A stretch of DNA of 64,000 bases from Alnus glutinosa (Eukaryota > Streptophyta > Magnoliopsida > Fagales > Betulaceae), in contig NC_084894.1 in assembly GCF_958979055.1 (NCBI RefSeq), positions 6,321,501-6,385,500 of the forward strand, written 5' to 3'. Shown here piece after piece: positions 24,696-34,411 of the stretch. How positions within the stretch are numbered: position 1 is the first letter of the stretch; each line of letters opens with the position of its first letter. The notes beneath the pieces were generated by a model that saw nothing but the letters and a program-made list of their open reading frames with translations, did no database searches and was not told the DNA's origin. Made by a program: the position numbers and the translations under genes.

Positions 24696-25540
24696 GGAAG
24701 CAAACACTCAGAGAGACGAATGAGAAGTTCGAAGATGAGATGGCAATGTTAATTAGAGCACTATAATATAAGGATTCTGAACATGGGCATGATAAATGAA
24801 GGGCCCCGAGGCTGATTTTAGTAGTTGGAATCCTTAAGACGTGCATTTATTTCATCACTTCCGAACTTAAACGAGCATATAAGAAATCCACTTCTGCATC
24901 ATATTTACACGTCTAATCATTGCTGTTTTGACCTCTAAATAGGATTAGTGTTTTTTTTAGCAGGGAGCGGAGTAAAAAGGCATGATATATCGAGGCAAAG
25001 ACGAACAAAAACCTGTATGGCCAATTTCACAACAATTCTCTTGGCTGAAAAATGTTACGTTCTATTAAACTTTTACAAAATGAGTCTTACTAAACGAAAT
25101 GTAGCTTATTTATTGAAGATAAATAAAAAATAATTAATAAAAAGAAATACTACGAATACTAATGAATAAGTTTCACATCATCTTAGTAAGGCTCTCTTTA
25201 AAAAAGTTTTAGTACATGTAACATTTCTTATAAAAATTTATTGAAACGACCTTCTATATATTTCTCCAACTCTCATCATTTTTATTTTTTATTTTTTTAA
25301 AAAAAGTCAACTATTAGCTCTATTTTTTTTACATGTGAGTCCTACGTATTCAAGAATTGAATTTAAAAAGAGTTGATGAAAAGTTGAAGAAATAACATTT
25401 CTCAAATTTATTTGGTTAACTTGTATATATTTGAGAAAGAGAAATGCTACATGTACTTAAATTTTTTTTAAAAAAATGACGAGAGTTGAAGAAATATATA
25501 GGAGGTCTCAATAAATTTTCACATGTACTTGTCCCACCAC
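24696..25540. other. Promoter side of the Ole e 1-like gene, then AT-rich DNA
   Basis: The first 200-300 bp should hold the promoter. Beyond that no element is clear. Phrases such as TTAGTACATGTAACATTTCT (25210) and ATGCTACATGTACTTAAATT (25445) recur in part and hint at a degraded inverted repeat. Confidence 0.35.
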
Positions 25541-25543
25541 TAA

Positions 25544-26773
25544 GGACATTTATAATGACTTTCTAAAATCAGATTGGCCTTCCCTAAATTTAAATAAAAC
25601 CTCCCAAAATCTCACTCCAATGACTCCCTAAAAATTTTCTAGACTACCATCCAGCTACAATACCACCCTATATATTTGAATTAGCACGATCGCTCAATCT
25701 AAATATTGTTTAACACAAACAATTATTTCTCTCCTCTCTCTCTCTCTTTTTTTTTTTAAAAATAGAAAAATTGCATAAGTTTTTTCTTCCTCATTAATCT
25801 ATATCGGATTTCCAGAATTAATCATAGAAGTTGAGCCTCCAAGAATTATAAGCCAATATCTTTTTAGCTAAGGAATGAGAAACCTTTCTCGAAAGATATG
25901 AAAGATCTCCCTCTAAGCCGTACTTACGACCTTCATTGAATACGGCTTTCCAACATATTGTCGCCATGTTCCTACTCACCGTCGCCTGCATTGTCATGAA
26001 CGACACCATCTTCCCCAACTCAATCCCTGGCACCACCACGACCACTAGAGAATCGATAGGCGCCATGTAGCAACAATAGCTTCAACATCCTTGGCCACAA
26101 TCCTCGCTAGCCATTGGCCCCATGTTCACCTTCAACTCCTTTGCAAAATTCTTCGCGTAGGGAGATGCCACCACCCTCTTCCCTCCCTTTGACACTAGGT
26201 GCGTGGACGCCACCGCTACTGCAAGAACCATTCATTGCAATCTTCTCCGTTTTGGCAACTAGTGATGGAGAAGTAGGAGGAGAATGAAGAGTTGGCAAAG
26301 TAGGTGGGAGCGATAATGCCATCCTTGACCATAATGGTGGCTAGGTAGTCGTTGTAACATGTCTCGACATCCCTGTCGGACTCCACCACTACCACGCTCT
26401 CGCCCTTGGACAACTTGTTGCCCTCCGCCTTCTCCCATGACACGAGCTTCCCCTCCATCATGGTCGAGCTCAGTGCCAACATGAAGATCTCCCGAATCTT
26501 CGCCTCGCATCGCGCCATTACTCTAGTGGCGCTCCATAACGTGGAGGCAAAGAGACTTGGCTAGGCGCACAGCGGCAACGATCTTGTCGTGGTCTCGAGG
26601 GTGAGTTTGGCGACGTTGGAGAAAATTAAATAAATAAATAAACAAAAAAATATTTAAATGATTTAGAGAAATAATAAAGAAGTTGATGTGAGATTTATTT
26701 GAATAAAGAAACAAAAAAATATTTTGGTTCCTTAAATTTTTATTGAAACACAGGAAAACCATTGTAAGTGCTC
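25544..26773. mobile_element. Tourist-like element enclosing a plastid E2 gene fragment
   Basis: The left end is GGACATTTATAATGACTTTC from 25544. The right end reads inwards on the minus strand as GAGCACTTACAATGGTTTTC from 26773. They match at about two thirds of positions, and nearly all mismatches are transitions. Each end is flanked by TAA (25541-25543 and 26774-26776), the PIF/Harbinger target duplication. The element is 1230 bp with AT-rich arms. The central 25.95-26.52 kb is far more GC-rich and holds a pyruvate dehydrogenase E2 fragment. This looks like gene-fragment capture by a non-autonomous element (Pack-type). The TIR call is from manual alignment. Confidence 0.55.
25960..26518 (-). 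pseudogene. Plastid pyruvate dehydrogenase E2 fragment
   Basis: The minus-strand reading starts MARCEAKIREIFMLALSSTM, then EGKLVSWEKAEGNKLSKGES and VVVVESDRDVETCYNDYLA. This is the lipoyl domain of the dihydrolipoyl acetyltransferase (E2) of plastid pyruvate dehydrogenase (usual text AKIREIFMPALSSTMTEGK and VVVVESDKADMDVETFYDGY). The DKADM stretch holding the lipoyl-lysine is reduced to a single Arg, so the fragment could not carry lipoate. Further on, in shifted frames, come KRVVASPYAKNFAKELKV (subunit-binding domain), IVAKDVEAIVAT, and PGIELGKMVSFMTMQATVSR with the following NM (start of the catalytic domain). Homology then stops. Frame changes, a missing linker and lack of the transit peptide and catalytic core make it a clear non-functional fragment. 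It is enclosed by a TIR-bounded element. Confidence 0.8.
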
Positions 26774-26776
26774 TAA

Positions 26777-27689
26777 TATACTTTTCAAAAGCAAACCATA
26801 AAATTCTTTTCAAATAAATAAATACTTCTAAAAAATTAAACACAAAACACTTCTAAAAAATAATTATCATGAACGTTTGCAGGCCTTGTAGTGGCTACCA
26901 TGAGCTTCCAATGACCATTGCATGAACTTTCGACAGTCTCATGGTGGCTTCTAGGAATGTATGTCGTCTGGCATGGACACCACGATGGTCACCATGAAAT
27001 TCTAATGGCCTTGTGTGGCCATTAGGAACATCTGTGACCCCTGCATTGGCCGGCCACTAGAACCATCTGGCACATGCATAGACCGCGGTGGCTGTGGCCA
27101 AGTGGGCACTACTGTGAAATATAAATTGCGATAGTTTTTTTCTCATTTTTTTTTTCTTTTATTTGCTGGAAAACTCTTTGATTTTTCATTTTTCACAAAC
27201 ACTTTTCAAAATTTTACGAAATAAATTTTCATTTTTGGACCCCATATAGGCATATACGACACATTAAATATTATATGTGTTGAGTCTCATTTATTAAGAG
27301 AGAGTTTGAACCCGCAAGTAAAGAGAATATGATTCTCTCCATTTTGACTCATTTCATGGTCAAGATTTTTATTTGTTGATTATTGCATCTAACGGTGTAT
27401 ATGGTACCATGTCATTTAAAATTGTTATTTAAAAGTTTTAAGTGACATGCCAACATATTAACTTAGAATATTAGTTAAATAATTAATTATTTTTTTTTTA
27501 CCTACTTAAATTTTTAAGATAAGTGATGATTTAACAAATGAAATAGTAAAGTAAGGAACGCCCTTTAATTTGTCCGACAATGATTTAGTGATTATTTATA
27601 CAATTAATTGAACTTTTGTTAGTCTTAACAATATTGTATTAACTCTGGAGTAATTTTCTAGAAATTCTTCATGTGTCCCTCAAAAAATG
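26777..27689. other. Intergenic stretch with low-order repeats
   Basis: 26870-27110 has recurring phrases around CATGGTGGC/GACCATTG/CTAGGAA(C/T) that look like an old tandem or transposon interior. 27465-27540 weakly resembles the end of the LTR-type relic at 1813-1854 (AAGTGATGATTTAA). No gene is supported. Confidence 0.3.
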
Positions 27690-27782
27690 AGATGACTTTT
27701 AAAATTATCATTTGATCAAAATTTAATAGTGATCAATCACAAGCCCAAATGTGATGGGGAGTGATCCTAGCTTGTACCCTTT

Positions 27783-28220
27783 GTGCACAATAATGGCACA
27801 ACACCAAGGCATATTGGGGTGGGACACAAGGGATTTGATTCTTGTATAACACCAATACAACAACCCCTCACATGAGGGTGGGCCCCAGTATGTGGAGAAA
27901 TGATCCCTACACTCATTTCTCACAACAGCCCCGCAACAAGCTGACGTGGCTGGTAATATTTTATTATTTTTTTGTTTTATTTTCTTTTCTTTTTGTAAAA
28001 AAATAATAAAATATTACAAGCCACGTCAGCTTATTGTGGGGTTGTTGTGAGAAATGAGTGTAGGGATCATTTCTCCAATATGTGGGACCCACCCTCATGT
28101 GAGGGATTGTTGTACAGTTGTTGTATTGGTGTTGTAAATCTAACATTTTCCGGGACACAATGTGTGGGTCCCACCCCAATGTGCCTTGGTGTTGTGTCAT
28201 TGTTGTGCATTGTGAGTGTT
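27783..28220. mobile_element. Long foldback (hairpin) element
   Basis: Two arms of about 200 bp (near 27783-27975 and 27997-28220) are inverted copies around a T-rich loop. Matched text includes AATGATCCCTACACTCATTT in the left arm against AAATGAGTGTAGGGATCATT in the right, AAGCTGACGTGGCT against AGCCACGTCAGCTT, and AACACCAAGGCATATTGGGG against CCCCAATGTGCCTTGGTGTT. A transcript would fold into a long, nearly perfect duplex, a likely small-RNA source. It has no coding capacity; the open frames in both arms are mirror images and are not genes. A partial copy of the neighbouring small palindrome lies at 27690-27755. Confidence 0.75.
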
Positions 28221-28261
28221 TTGATGATTTCACATTCTTAGAAATCACTCTTATGTTCTTC

Positions 28262-28379
28262 TTGTGTCTCTTCAAGAATGATGTGTCTTTTAAAATCACC
28301 ACTTGATCAAAATTCAATAATGATCAATCGCAAGCTCAATGATAATTTTAAAAGCTACATCATTTTTGAAGAGACAAAA
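28262..28379. mobile_element. Small palindromic MITE (118 bp)
   Basis: The left arm TTGTGTCTCTTCAAGAATGA and the right arm ending CATTTTTGAAGAGACAAAAG are inverted copies; TGTCTTTTAAAATCAC pairs with ATAATTTTAAAAGCTACA. A direct but partial second copy (GATCAAAATTTAATAGTGAT and the following CAATCACAAGC) lies at 27690-27755 on the other side of the foldback. Confidence 0.6.
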
Positions 28380-28606
28380 GAGTGACTTCTACCATTACTC
28401 TAACTCTACTAAAAAAACAATATTATTATATTAACTATGCATTTTTGTCATTTATATTCGGCATGAGATCATACAACATTTAGTCATTCATACATTAATT
28501 TGATCACTCCAATAATTAGTGAAAATTTAAAATCAACACAATTATTGCCCCGTGCTGCTATAAAAGTTCAAGATGATGAATTTTGTAAAATTTATATACA
28601 ATTAGT

Positions 28607-28608
<2 letters not shown>

Positions 28609-28689
<81 letters not shown>
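28609..28689. repeat. (TA)n microsatellite, about 40 units
   Basis: Pure TA dinucleotide run of about 81 bp, followed closely by a T-run/A-run palindrome near 28700-28724. It is likely to be length-variable and prone to cruciform formation. The small frames read through it are not genes. Confidence 0.95.
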
Positions 28690-28691
<2 letters not shown>

Positions 28692-28762
28692 TTTTTTTTC
28701 TTTTTTTTTTTTTTAAAAAAAAAGCATTGAAAACACAATTGCATAAAAAACATGAATTTTAG

Positions 28763-29060
28763 GGTCGTTAATTTTTTGTACGACTTGTGAATATGATACA
28801 AACCTAACACGAAATTAAAGGATTAGGGTTGAGAAATCTGACCCATTTAATTAAATAGATTAGGTTATGATTGACATATATAATCTTATATACATGATTT
28901 GACTCCGACACATGACGTAATGACATGTAATTTTTGACATGACTCGCGAACCTGATATAAACCCAATACAAAATTAGGGAATTAAGATTAAAGAGTTTAA
29001 CCCGTTTAATTAAAATAATCAAATTATAGTTAACACATACAGTCATATGCTCATATCTTA
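28763..29060. repeat. Two diverged repeat units of about 140-150 bp
   Basis: Both units contain an AATTTTT(T/G)-ACATGACTCG-like start, GATA(C/T)AAACC, an (A/C)ACCC(A/G)TTTAATTAAA phrase and a run like GTTA(A/T)GATTGACATAT/AGTTAACACATA. This looks like part of an older, larger repeat. No coding potential. Confidence 0.5.
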
Positions 29061-29472
29061 AACAAAAATTGTTATCCCTAATGAATTCTTCAAGGAAGGG
29101 AAAATTAAGAAGAGTGACATAAATTTGTTTTTAATTAATTACTTTTCAAGAATAAGTAAGGCGATTCCATTCAATGTAGCTGGTGAAAGATGCAATTGGC
29201 CAAGTTCCCAACCACAGGGACAAGGTATGCCTCCTACTAGTTGTACAGAGAAGAGATCAAAGTCAAAAGTGGCAGCAGCACCGGCATATCGTACGTGGAG
29301 ACACCTGTCCCCCCCCGCCCCCCCCCCCGCCCCTCCCCCTTCCATTTGTTTTTTCCAATTTCTGACACAGGGACATCGATCAACATTACTTCAGATTTTA
29401 CATCTGTGCAGGAAGTAGGTACAGAAGGAGATAATAAAGAAACAATAATTTAATTATTTAATTTATATTTTA

Positions 29473-29514
<42 letters not shown>

Positions 29515-29515
29515 C
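29061..29515. other. Intergenic stretch with a C-rich tract
   Basis: A striking C-rich run lies at 29310-29341 in otherwise ordinary DNA, with (TA)n at 29481-29505. The overlapping open frames around the C tract (for example 29125-29418 plus) are low complexity and are not accepted as genes. Confidence 0.4.
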
Positions 29516-29860
29516 AAGCATTCTCAACAGCTTTTTAATTATTATTTTTAAATATAAAAAATAAAACTACTTTTTATTTTCCTATAAAAAACATCCACAG
29601 CAGTTTCTCTTTATTTTTTCCTATATCATTAAAATATTATTTTTTTACTTTTACTTTAATTAAAAGTAGGAAAAAGAAGATAAAATAGGAGAGATATAAT
29701 ATATTTTTAGAATAAACAATTAAATGGGAAGAGTGAAAAGTGTTTTTCAGGAAAACGAAAATTTTAAAGAAGCTGCTGTGAAAGGGTTTTTATAATTTTC
29801 TTAAAATTTTCTCTAAAACTTAGGGAACAGATCCCCTTTAAGAAGCTGCTGTGAATGCTC
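29516..29860. mobile_element. Tourist-like MITE, 345 bp
   Basis: The left end AAGCATTCTCAACAGCTT and the right end AAGCTGCTGTGAATGCTC are inverted copies (15 of 18). The right side is followed by TAA; the left flank has decayed. It is AT-rich and non-coding. It shares ends and subterminal text (CCTATATCATTAAA) with the element at 30149-31145 and, less closely, with 16459-17510. Confidence 0.65.
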
Positions 29861-30148
29861 TAAGTTTTAACTCTTATTAATATGGGAAGCTTAACGCAAT
29901 ATATAGTATATTTAATTAAAATGAAAAGTAAATTATGTTGACTATATTCAAACAGACCTTTATTCAGATACAATTTTAAATTACAATTTATTTTAAAAAT
30001 TTAAAGCAATAAAAATAAATAAATTTAATTATTTAATTTATATTTTAGATGAACAATTTTGCATGCGTTCAATAATTAAAAATGCATTGAGATAAATTAA
30101 ACTAGCTTGAGTGTTGGATAATATGGCATGCAAAAGTAATTCTTGTAA

Positions 30149-31145
30149 GAGCATTCTTAGCAGCTTCCTAACCATTTTTTCTAAATATAGGGAACAAAAC
30201 TACTTTTTACTTCCCTATCAAAAAACACTTCATAGCAGCTTCCTTTCATTTTTTCCTATATCATTAAAAAATTATTTTTTTACTTTTACTTTAATTAAAA
30301 ATAGGAAAAATAAAATAAAATATGAGAGAGATAATATTTTTTTTTTTACCTTTACTTTGATAGGGATAAATGGTTAGGTTTAATAGTTGAGTTGGAATGG
30401 AATTCCAATTTATTAGGATTAGATTATTTAATATTAGGATTAGAGCTTATTTGAATTTGAATATTTGAACTTTAAGTATTATCACTTTAGGTATTATTTA
30501 CTTGTATTTCTATTTAAAGACCATTTGATCATTAATGAGAGAGAAGAAAATAATTGATATAGACTTTTGTCTTGTGGTTCGATTCCAGCCTTAATTGGAT
30601 TCATTTGGGGTCTATCTCCGGCTTTTAATTGAAGTTCACTATCATCTTCCATTTGAACTTTAAGCATTATCACTTTAGGCATTATTTACTTGTATTTCTA
30701 TTTAAAGACCATTTGGTCGTTAATGAGAAAGAAGAAAATAATTGATATAGACTTTTGTCTTGTGGTTCGATTTCAACCTTAATTAGATTCATTTGAGGTC
30801 TATCTCCAGCCCTTAATTGGAGTTCACTATCATCTTTTCATTCAATTTCTACATTCATGAATCATCCCTATTTTTCATACATCAATAAAAAATCACGCAT
30901 CATACTTTAATTAAAAGTAGGAAAGAGAAATAAAGTAAGAGATATATAATATATTTTGTGAATAAACAATTGAATATAAAGTGAATAGTGCTCTCAATGC
31001 TTTGGGAAATTGAGAAGCATCATTCACTTCCTAGGAAAACAAAAATTTTAAAGAAGCTACCGTGGAGAGGTTTTTATAACTTTTTTAAAATTTTCTTTAA
31101 AACTTAAGGAACAAACCCATTTTAAAGAAGCTACTGTTAATGCTT
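30149..31145. mobile_element. Tourist-like MITE split by a later insertion
   Basis: The left end GAGCATTCTTAGCAGCTTCC and the inverted right end GAAGCTACTGTTAATGCTT are flanked by TAA (30146-30148 and 31146-31148). Both arms match the 345 bp member at 29516-29860. The extra length comes from foreign DNA at about 30360-30890. Confidence 0.65.
30463..30838. repeat. 188 bp tandem duplication in an LTR-like insert
   Basis: Units 30463-30650 and 30651-30838 are near-identical (each starts ATTTGAACTTTAAG and includes TTTCTATTTAAAGACCATTT and TTGTCTTGTGGTTCGATT). The surrounding insert (about 30360-30890) has a TATA-like TATTTAAAG and looks like part of an old LTR, but no family or boundary is certain. 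The insert interrupts the Tourist-like element around it. Confidence 0.75.
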
Positions 31146-31148
31146 TAA

Positions 31149-31652
31149 TAGTTTCATTTCAGAATACCAAGACAGGCTTTAATACTATTCAAGTCCCTCA
31201 CAAAAATCTGTCTGTTATGATAACGTAGGGCCTTAAGATGATTGTAGGAGTCGTTAATAAAAAGAGTGCAGAGTTTAGGTCCCCATCACAGGTGTCTATA
31301 ACCACGGATTAGGATTTCTTAAAAATTTTAAAAAATTATAAAATTTCAAATTATGGTATTTAGGCGGTTTATTTACGTCAAAACCCTTAGAAAATGTCAT
31401 ATATTAAAATTGTGCCATGTTACAGTTGAGAATTGAATATATTTTTATCAGGTTCTTGTTCTCTATGTTCTAAAAAATAACTTTGAAAAAAAATTATCTT
31501 AGTTTTATAAAGAAGAAGCGTCTTCACAAAAGTGATATAGAAATATTTTCAAAGAAATATTTTTTATGGGATCTAGAAATATTTTGTGTTGAACACACGA
31601 AAAATCTTCTTTGGATTTACCTAAGATTTTTGGAATTTATTGATTTCTTTTA
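31149..31652. other. Intergenic stretch before the psbB fragment
   Basis: AT-rich. No coding, RNA or bounded repeat feature was recognised. No further chloroplast sequence was recognised upstream of the psbB match. Confidence 0.35.
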
Positions 31653-31846
31653 GGACTGTCTAGTTTTGGGTTTGGCGCATTTCATGTAACGGAGTTGTAT
31701 GGTCCTGAAATATGGGTGTTTGATCCTTATGAATTAACCGAAAGGATACAATCTATAAATTCAGCGTGGGGTTTGGAGGGTTTTGATCCTCTTGTTCCGG
31801 AAAGAATAGCCTCTTATCCTATTGCAGTAGGGACATTGGGCATATT
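31653..31846 (+). pseudogene. psbB: Chloroplast psbB (CP47) fragment in nuclear DNA (NUPT)
   Basis: The plus-strand reading is [20 protein letters not shown], then [40 protein letters not shown] and TLGI. It aligns without gaps to the photosystem II core protein CP47 (recalled form [20 protein letters not shown] and [20 protein letters not shown]). The differences are mostly Gly to Glu, Ser to Phe, Pro to Ser and Val to Ile, the changes expected from G-to-A and C-to-T transitions. It covers only about 65 of some 508 codons, with no start or stop and no neighbouring plastid genes. It is a short plastid insertion, not a gene, although the frame is still open. Confidence 0.85.
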
Positions 31847-31966
31847 CAAAGAGAATAGAAAAAGAAGATATAATATAATCTGACGTGTTTAATTAAAATA
31901 GAAAAAAATAATCTTTTAGTCAAAATTAGATAGAACTTTGCATAATGGGATTCGAAGCTCTTATAC

Positions 31967-33923
31967 ACCTTTCATTTGTATTACTAAAATCATATCCAAT
32001 TGATTCTATCCGCTAATTTCAGTTTCAGATCAATAGTTCATAGGAGAAATTTGTAGGGAACATGTCATAGGAGATATCGAAAAACACTTCTACAGAAACA
32101 AAAACTTTTATTTTGTTATTATGATAAAACAACCATAATGAAATTTTGATGTGATTTTGAAGAAGACACTTGAGTTAAGTTGTCGACTTGAAACCAACTA
32201 AAAGTTTGGGCCTTTAATTACATGAAAAATTAGTTGGTGCCATTGCAATCGGCCGTCGTCGTTGTCGTCATCATCTTTCTTAACTTCTTTCTTTTTCAAG
32301 AAAAAAGGGAAGGTACGATTACACCGAATTAAACATAAAAAAATGGTTGAATAACCCAACAATAAGTTTCAATACAACTAAACTAGTACTTGTAAGCATA
32401 AAATAAGAGGGAATGTTTCAAATGAATGACATGACCTAATAAATTCTTGGCAAAGAGGCCAAGAAAATTGGCCGGCAATCAAAGCAGTTTGAAGTAAGAG
32501 AAGGGACAAGAATTTCGAAAGATCACTCAATCCTTTCAAGAGACATGAACCTAGAAAGGTCCATTAACACATCCCAAACCCCCACTATGAAACCGCTACC
32601 ACTGCACACCAGAATGTAAACTATAGCATCAAGGATGGCACGGATGCAGGTCGGATCGAAACCACTAGCTTGGTGTCTAGACAACACCTCAAAATCATCT
32701 TGCAACCAAATATGGAGATCACCATAGGCAAAATCGCGAACTATGAAGATTTGGTATGGGAGAGAGTGGTGCGTAGAATACCAGGCGCGTGAACCAAAAG
32801 GGTGTCCGAAAGGCAGTGGTGCATGATAAACATGCACAGAGGCGGAGATATTGGAGCGGATTGGGCAAAGCAGGTCGAAGAAGGGGTTGATGAGGCGTGT
32901 GCACGGAGGAGAGGGGTAGAACGCAGCACATCTGACTCCCAAGTTGCAAAAAACAGTAAAGAGGAAGAAAGAAAAAGATAAGGTGAAAAAAAAAAAAAAA
33001 ACACTTACTAAAAAAACAAAAAAAAAAGAGGAGGAAGGAGGGAGGAGCAGTATCCCTCCCTTTTGCAGTGCCACTTACACCCAAAGCCCAGTTTAGTTTA
33101 GGTGCTGTTAAAAAAATTACAACATATATGCCGTAGTTTTTTGAACCGTCCAGATTTAATTTTAAGATTTTTTTTTTTTAATGAGAAAGTTAAATTAAAA
33201 TTAAATCTGAACCGTTAAAAAAATTTTAGTACATATATTATAGTTTTTTTACGGCACCTAAACCAAATCCGAGCCGGAGAATTGATCCAAAACGAGCCAA
33301 CACAATTTTCCTCCCCAGTATACACAATTTCAAACTTAACCAACATTCTCCCAAATAATACTCCATGATATTTTGGTTTTCAGAATTGAAAGCGATAGAG
33401 ACCTCAACCCCAAACAGAGCCGCAGGTTCTCTTACTCTCGGGATTAACAGCTTCTGCATCACCAGTAGAAGGAATGGGCATAAAATCCATGGGAAGGGCC
33501 CGAGAAGGAGACCTCGCCACCCATCACTTTCACTTTCTTTTAAAAGAAACCATCCTATTCACAAGCAAATCACCAGGCTCCACAAACGGGTCTACCCATT
33601 TGTTCATAAAATTCTAATTCACCAATCAATTCATGATCAGTAATTGAAATGCAACCTCAAATCTCATCTATATAAGGCATCTCAATATTATAGTGCAACC
33701 ATATGATCCATCACATAGGCCCAACCAAAACACAACCATATGATCATGGTAGTACCCTATTAAACCTCCACTGTTTTGTGCTTTTTATAAGAAAAGTAAA
33801 AGCATTAATAAACAATTCAACACGAAAAATACTAATAAAATATCCAAAAATATTTTCACCTTAATATCACATTATAGTCAAAAGGCAAAAAGTATCTTTT
33901 AAAAAGCATTGGCAATACGCCTA
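31967..33923. repeat. Duplicated 1.9 kb segment, copy A
   Basis: Homologous along its length to 35717-37587, with matching start (ACCTTTCATTTGTATTACTA) and end (TTTAAAAAGCATT(G/A)GCAA(T/A)AC). Copy A holds about 100 bp (near 32775-32930) that copy B lacks. The minus strand has a 183-codon open frame (32523-33074). Its last 65 residues (GDLHIWLQDDFEVLSRHQAS onward) are also recognisable in copy B, where a stop interrupts them. A second shared minus-strand piece near 33460-33490 reads MDFMPIPSTGDAEAVNPES. I recognise neither. They may be exons of a lost gene or part of a transposon. Each copy contains a short TA-flanked inverted-repeat element. Confidence 0.8.
33097..33262. mobile_element. Inverted-repeat MITE in copy A
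   Basis: TTTAGGTGCTGT at 33097 pairs with ACGGCACCTAAA ending 33262. Further in, GAACCGTCCAGATTTAATTT pairs with AAATTAAATCTGAACCGTT. The inverted GGTGC/GCACC ends are flanked by TA on both sides, which would fit a mariner/Stowaway-type insertion. It was already present before the 1.9 kb duplication, since copy B has it too. Confidence 0.55.
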
Positions 33924-34411
33924 GACTCTGTTTGATAAACCCGGTTGAAAATAACATTTGGATGATGCACAAAAATCTTGTTGACATAAAATAATACCGG
34001 TCTGAAAATTAACAATTAAATAAATAAAATACAAGAGATTAAAAGTAGCGTATGAAAATATTTTACAATGCTATAGAATCACCCAATAACGTTGTCCTTA
34101 AAGGTTGATTCGAGTCTCCCGGAGCATATAACTCGGTGTAATCGAATCTCTTAACAAACAATCTCCCAAGATTAGACTATAGCATCTATCTTTGTTAATG
34201 ACACACTTCCAAGAACGAAGATTAAATAGAACAACCATTTAATCAAAGTGAATGAAGAACTTCAATATATATATATTTTATAGAAAAACTATTAATATAA
34301 TATATATAGCTTTATGCTTTGAAACAAGTGTTTGATAACACGTGTATGATATGAAAACAAAAGAAGTGGTTTTCATAGATTATTTTCTTCACATTTTTTG
34401 TGCACCTTGAT
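33924..34411. other. Spacer between duplicated copy A and the hAT end
   Basis: AT-rich with no recognisable gene. It may include the region where copy A was inserted or joined. Confidence 0.3.

Noticed and set aside
27723-28317. Similar proteins encoded by both arms of the foldback
   Set aside because: They are mirror images produced by the inverted repeat, not a gene pair.
28500-28810. Frames across the (TA)n array
   Set aside because: Ile-Tyr repeats from the dinucleotide run; not a gene.
32719-33084. Phe-rich minus-strand frames at the start of the shared segment in copy A
   Set aside because: The N-terminal part is translated poly-purine tract and is not conserved in copy B. Only the C-terminal 65 residues are shared, and those are interrupted in copy B.
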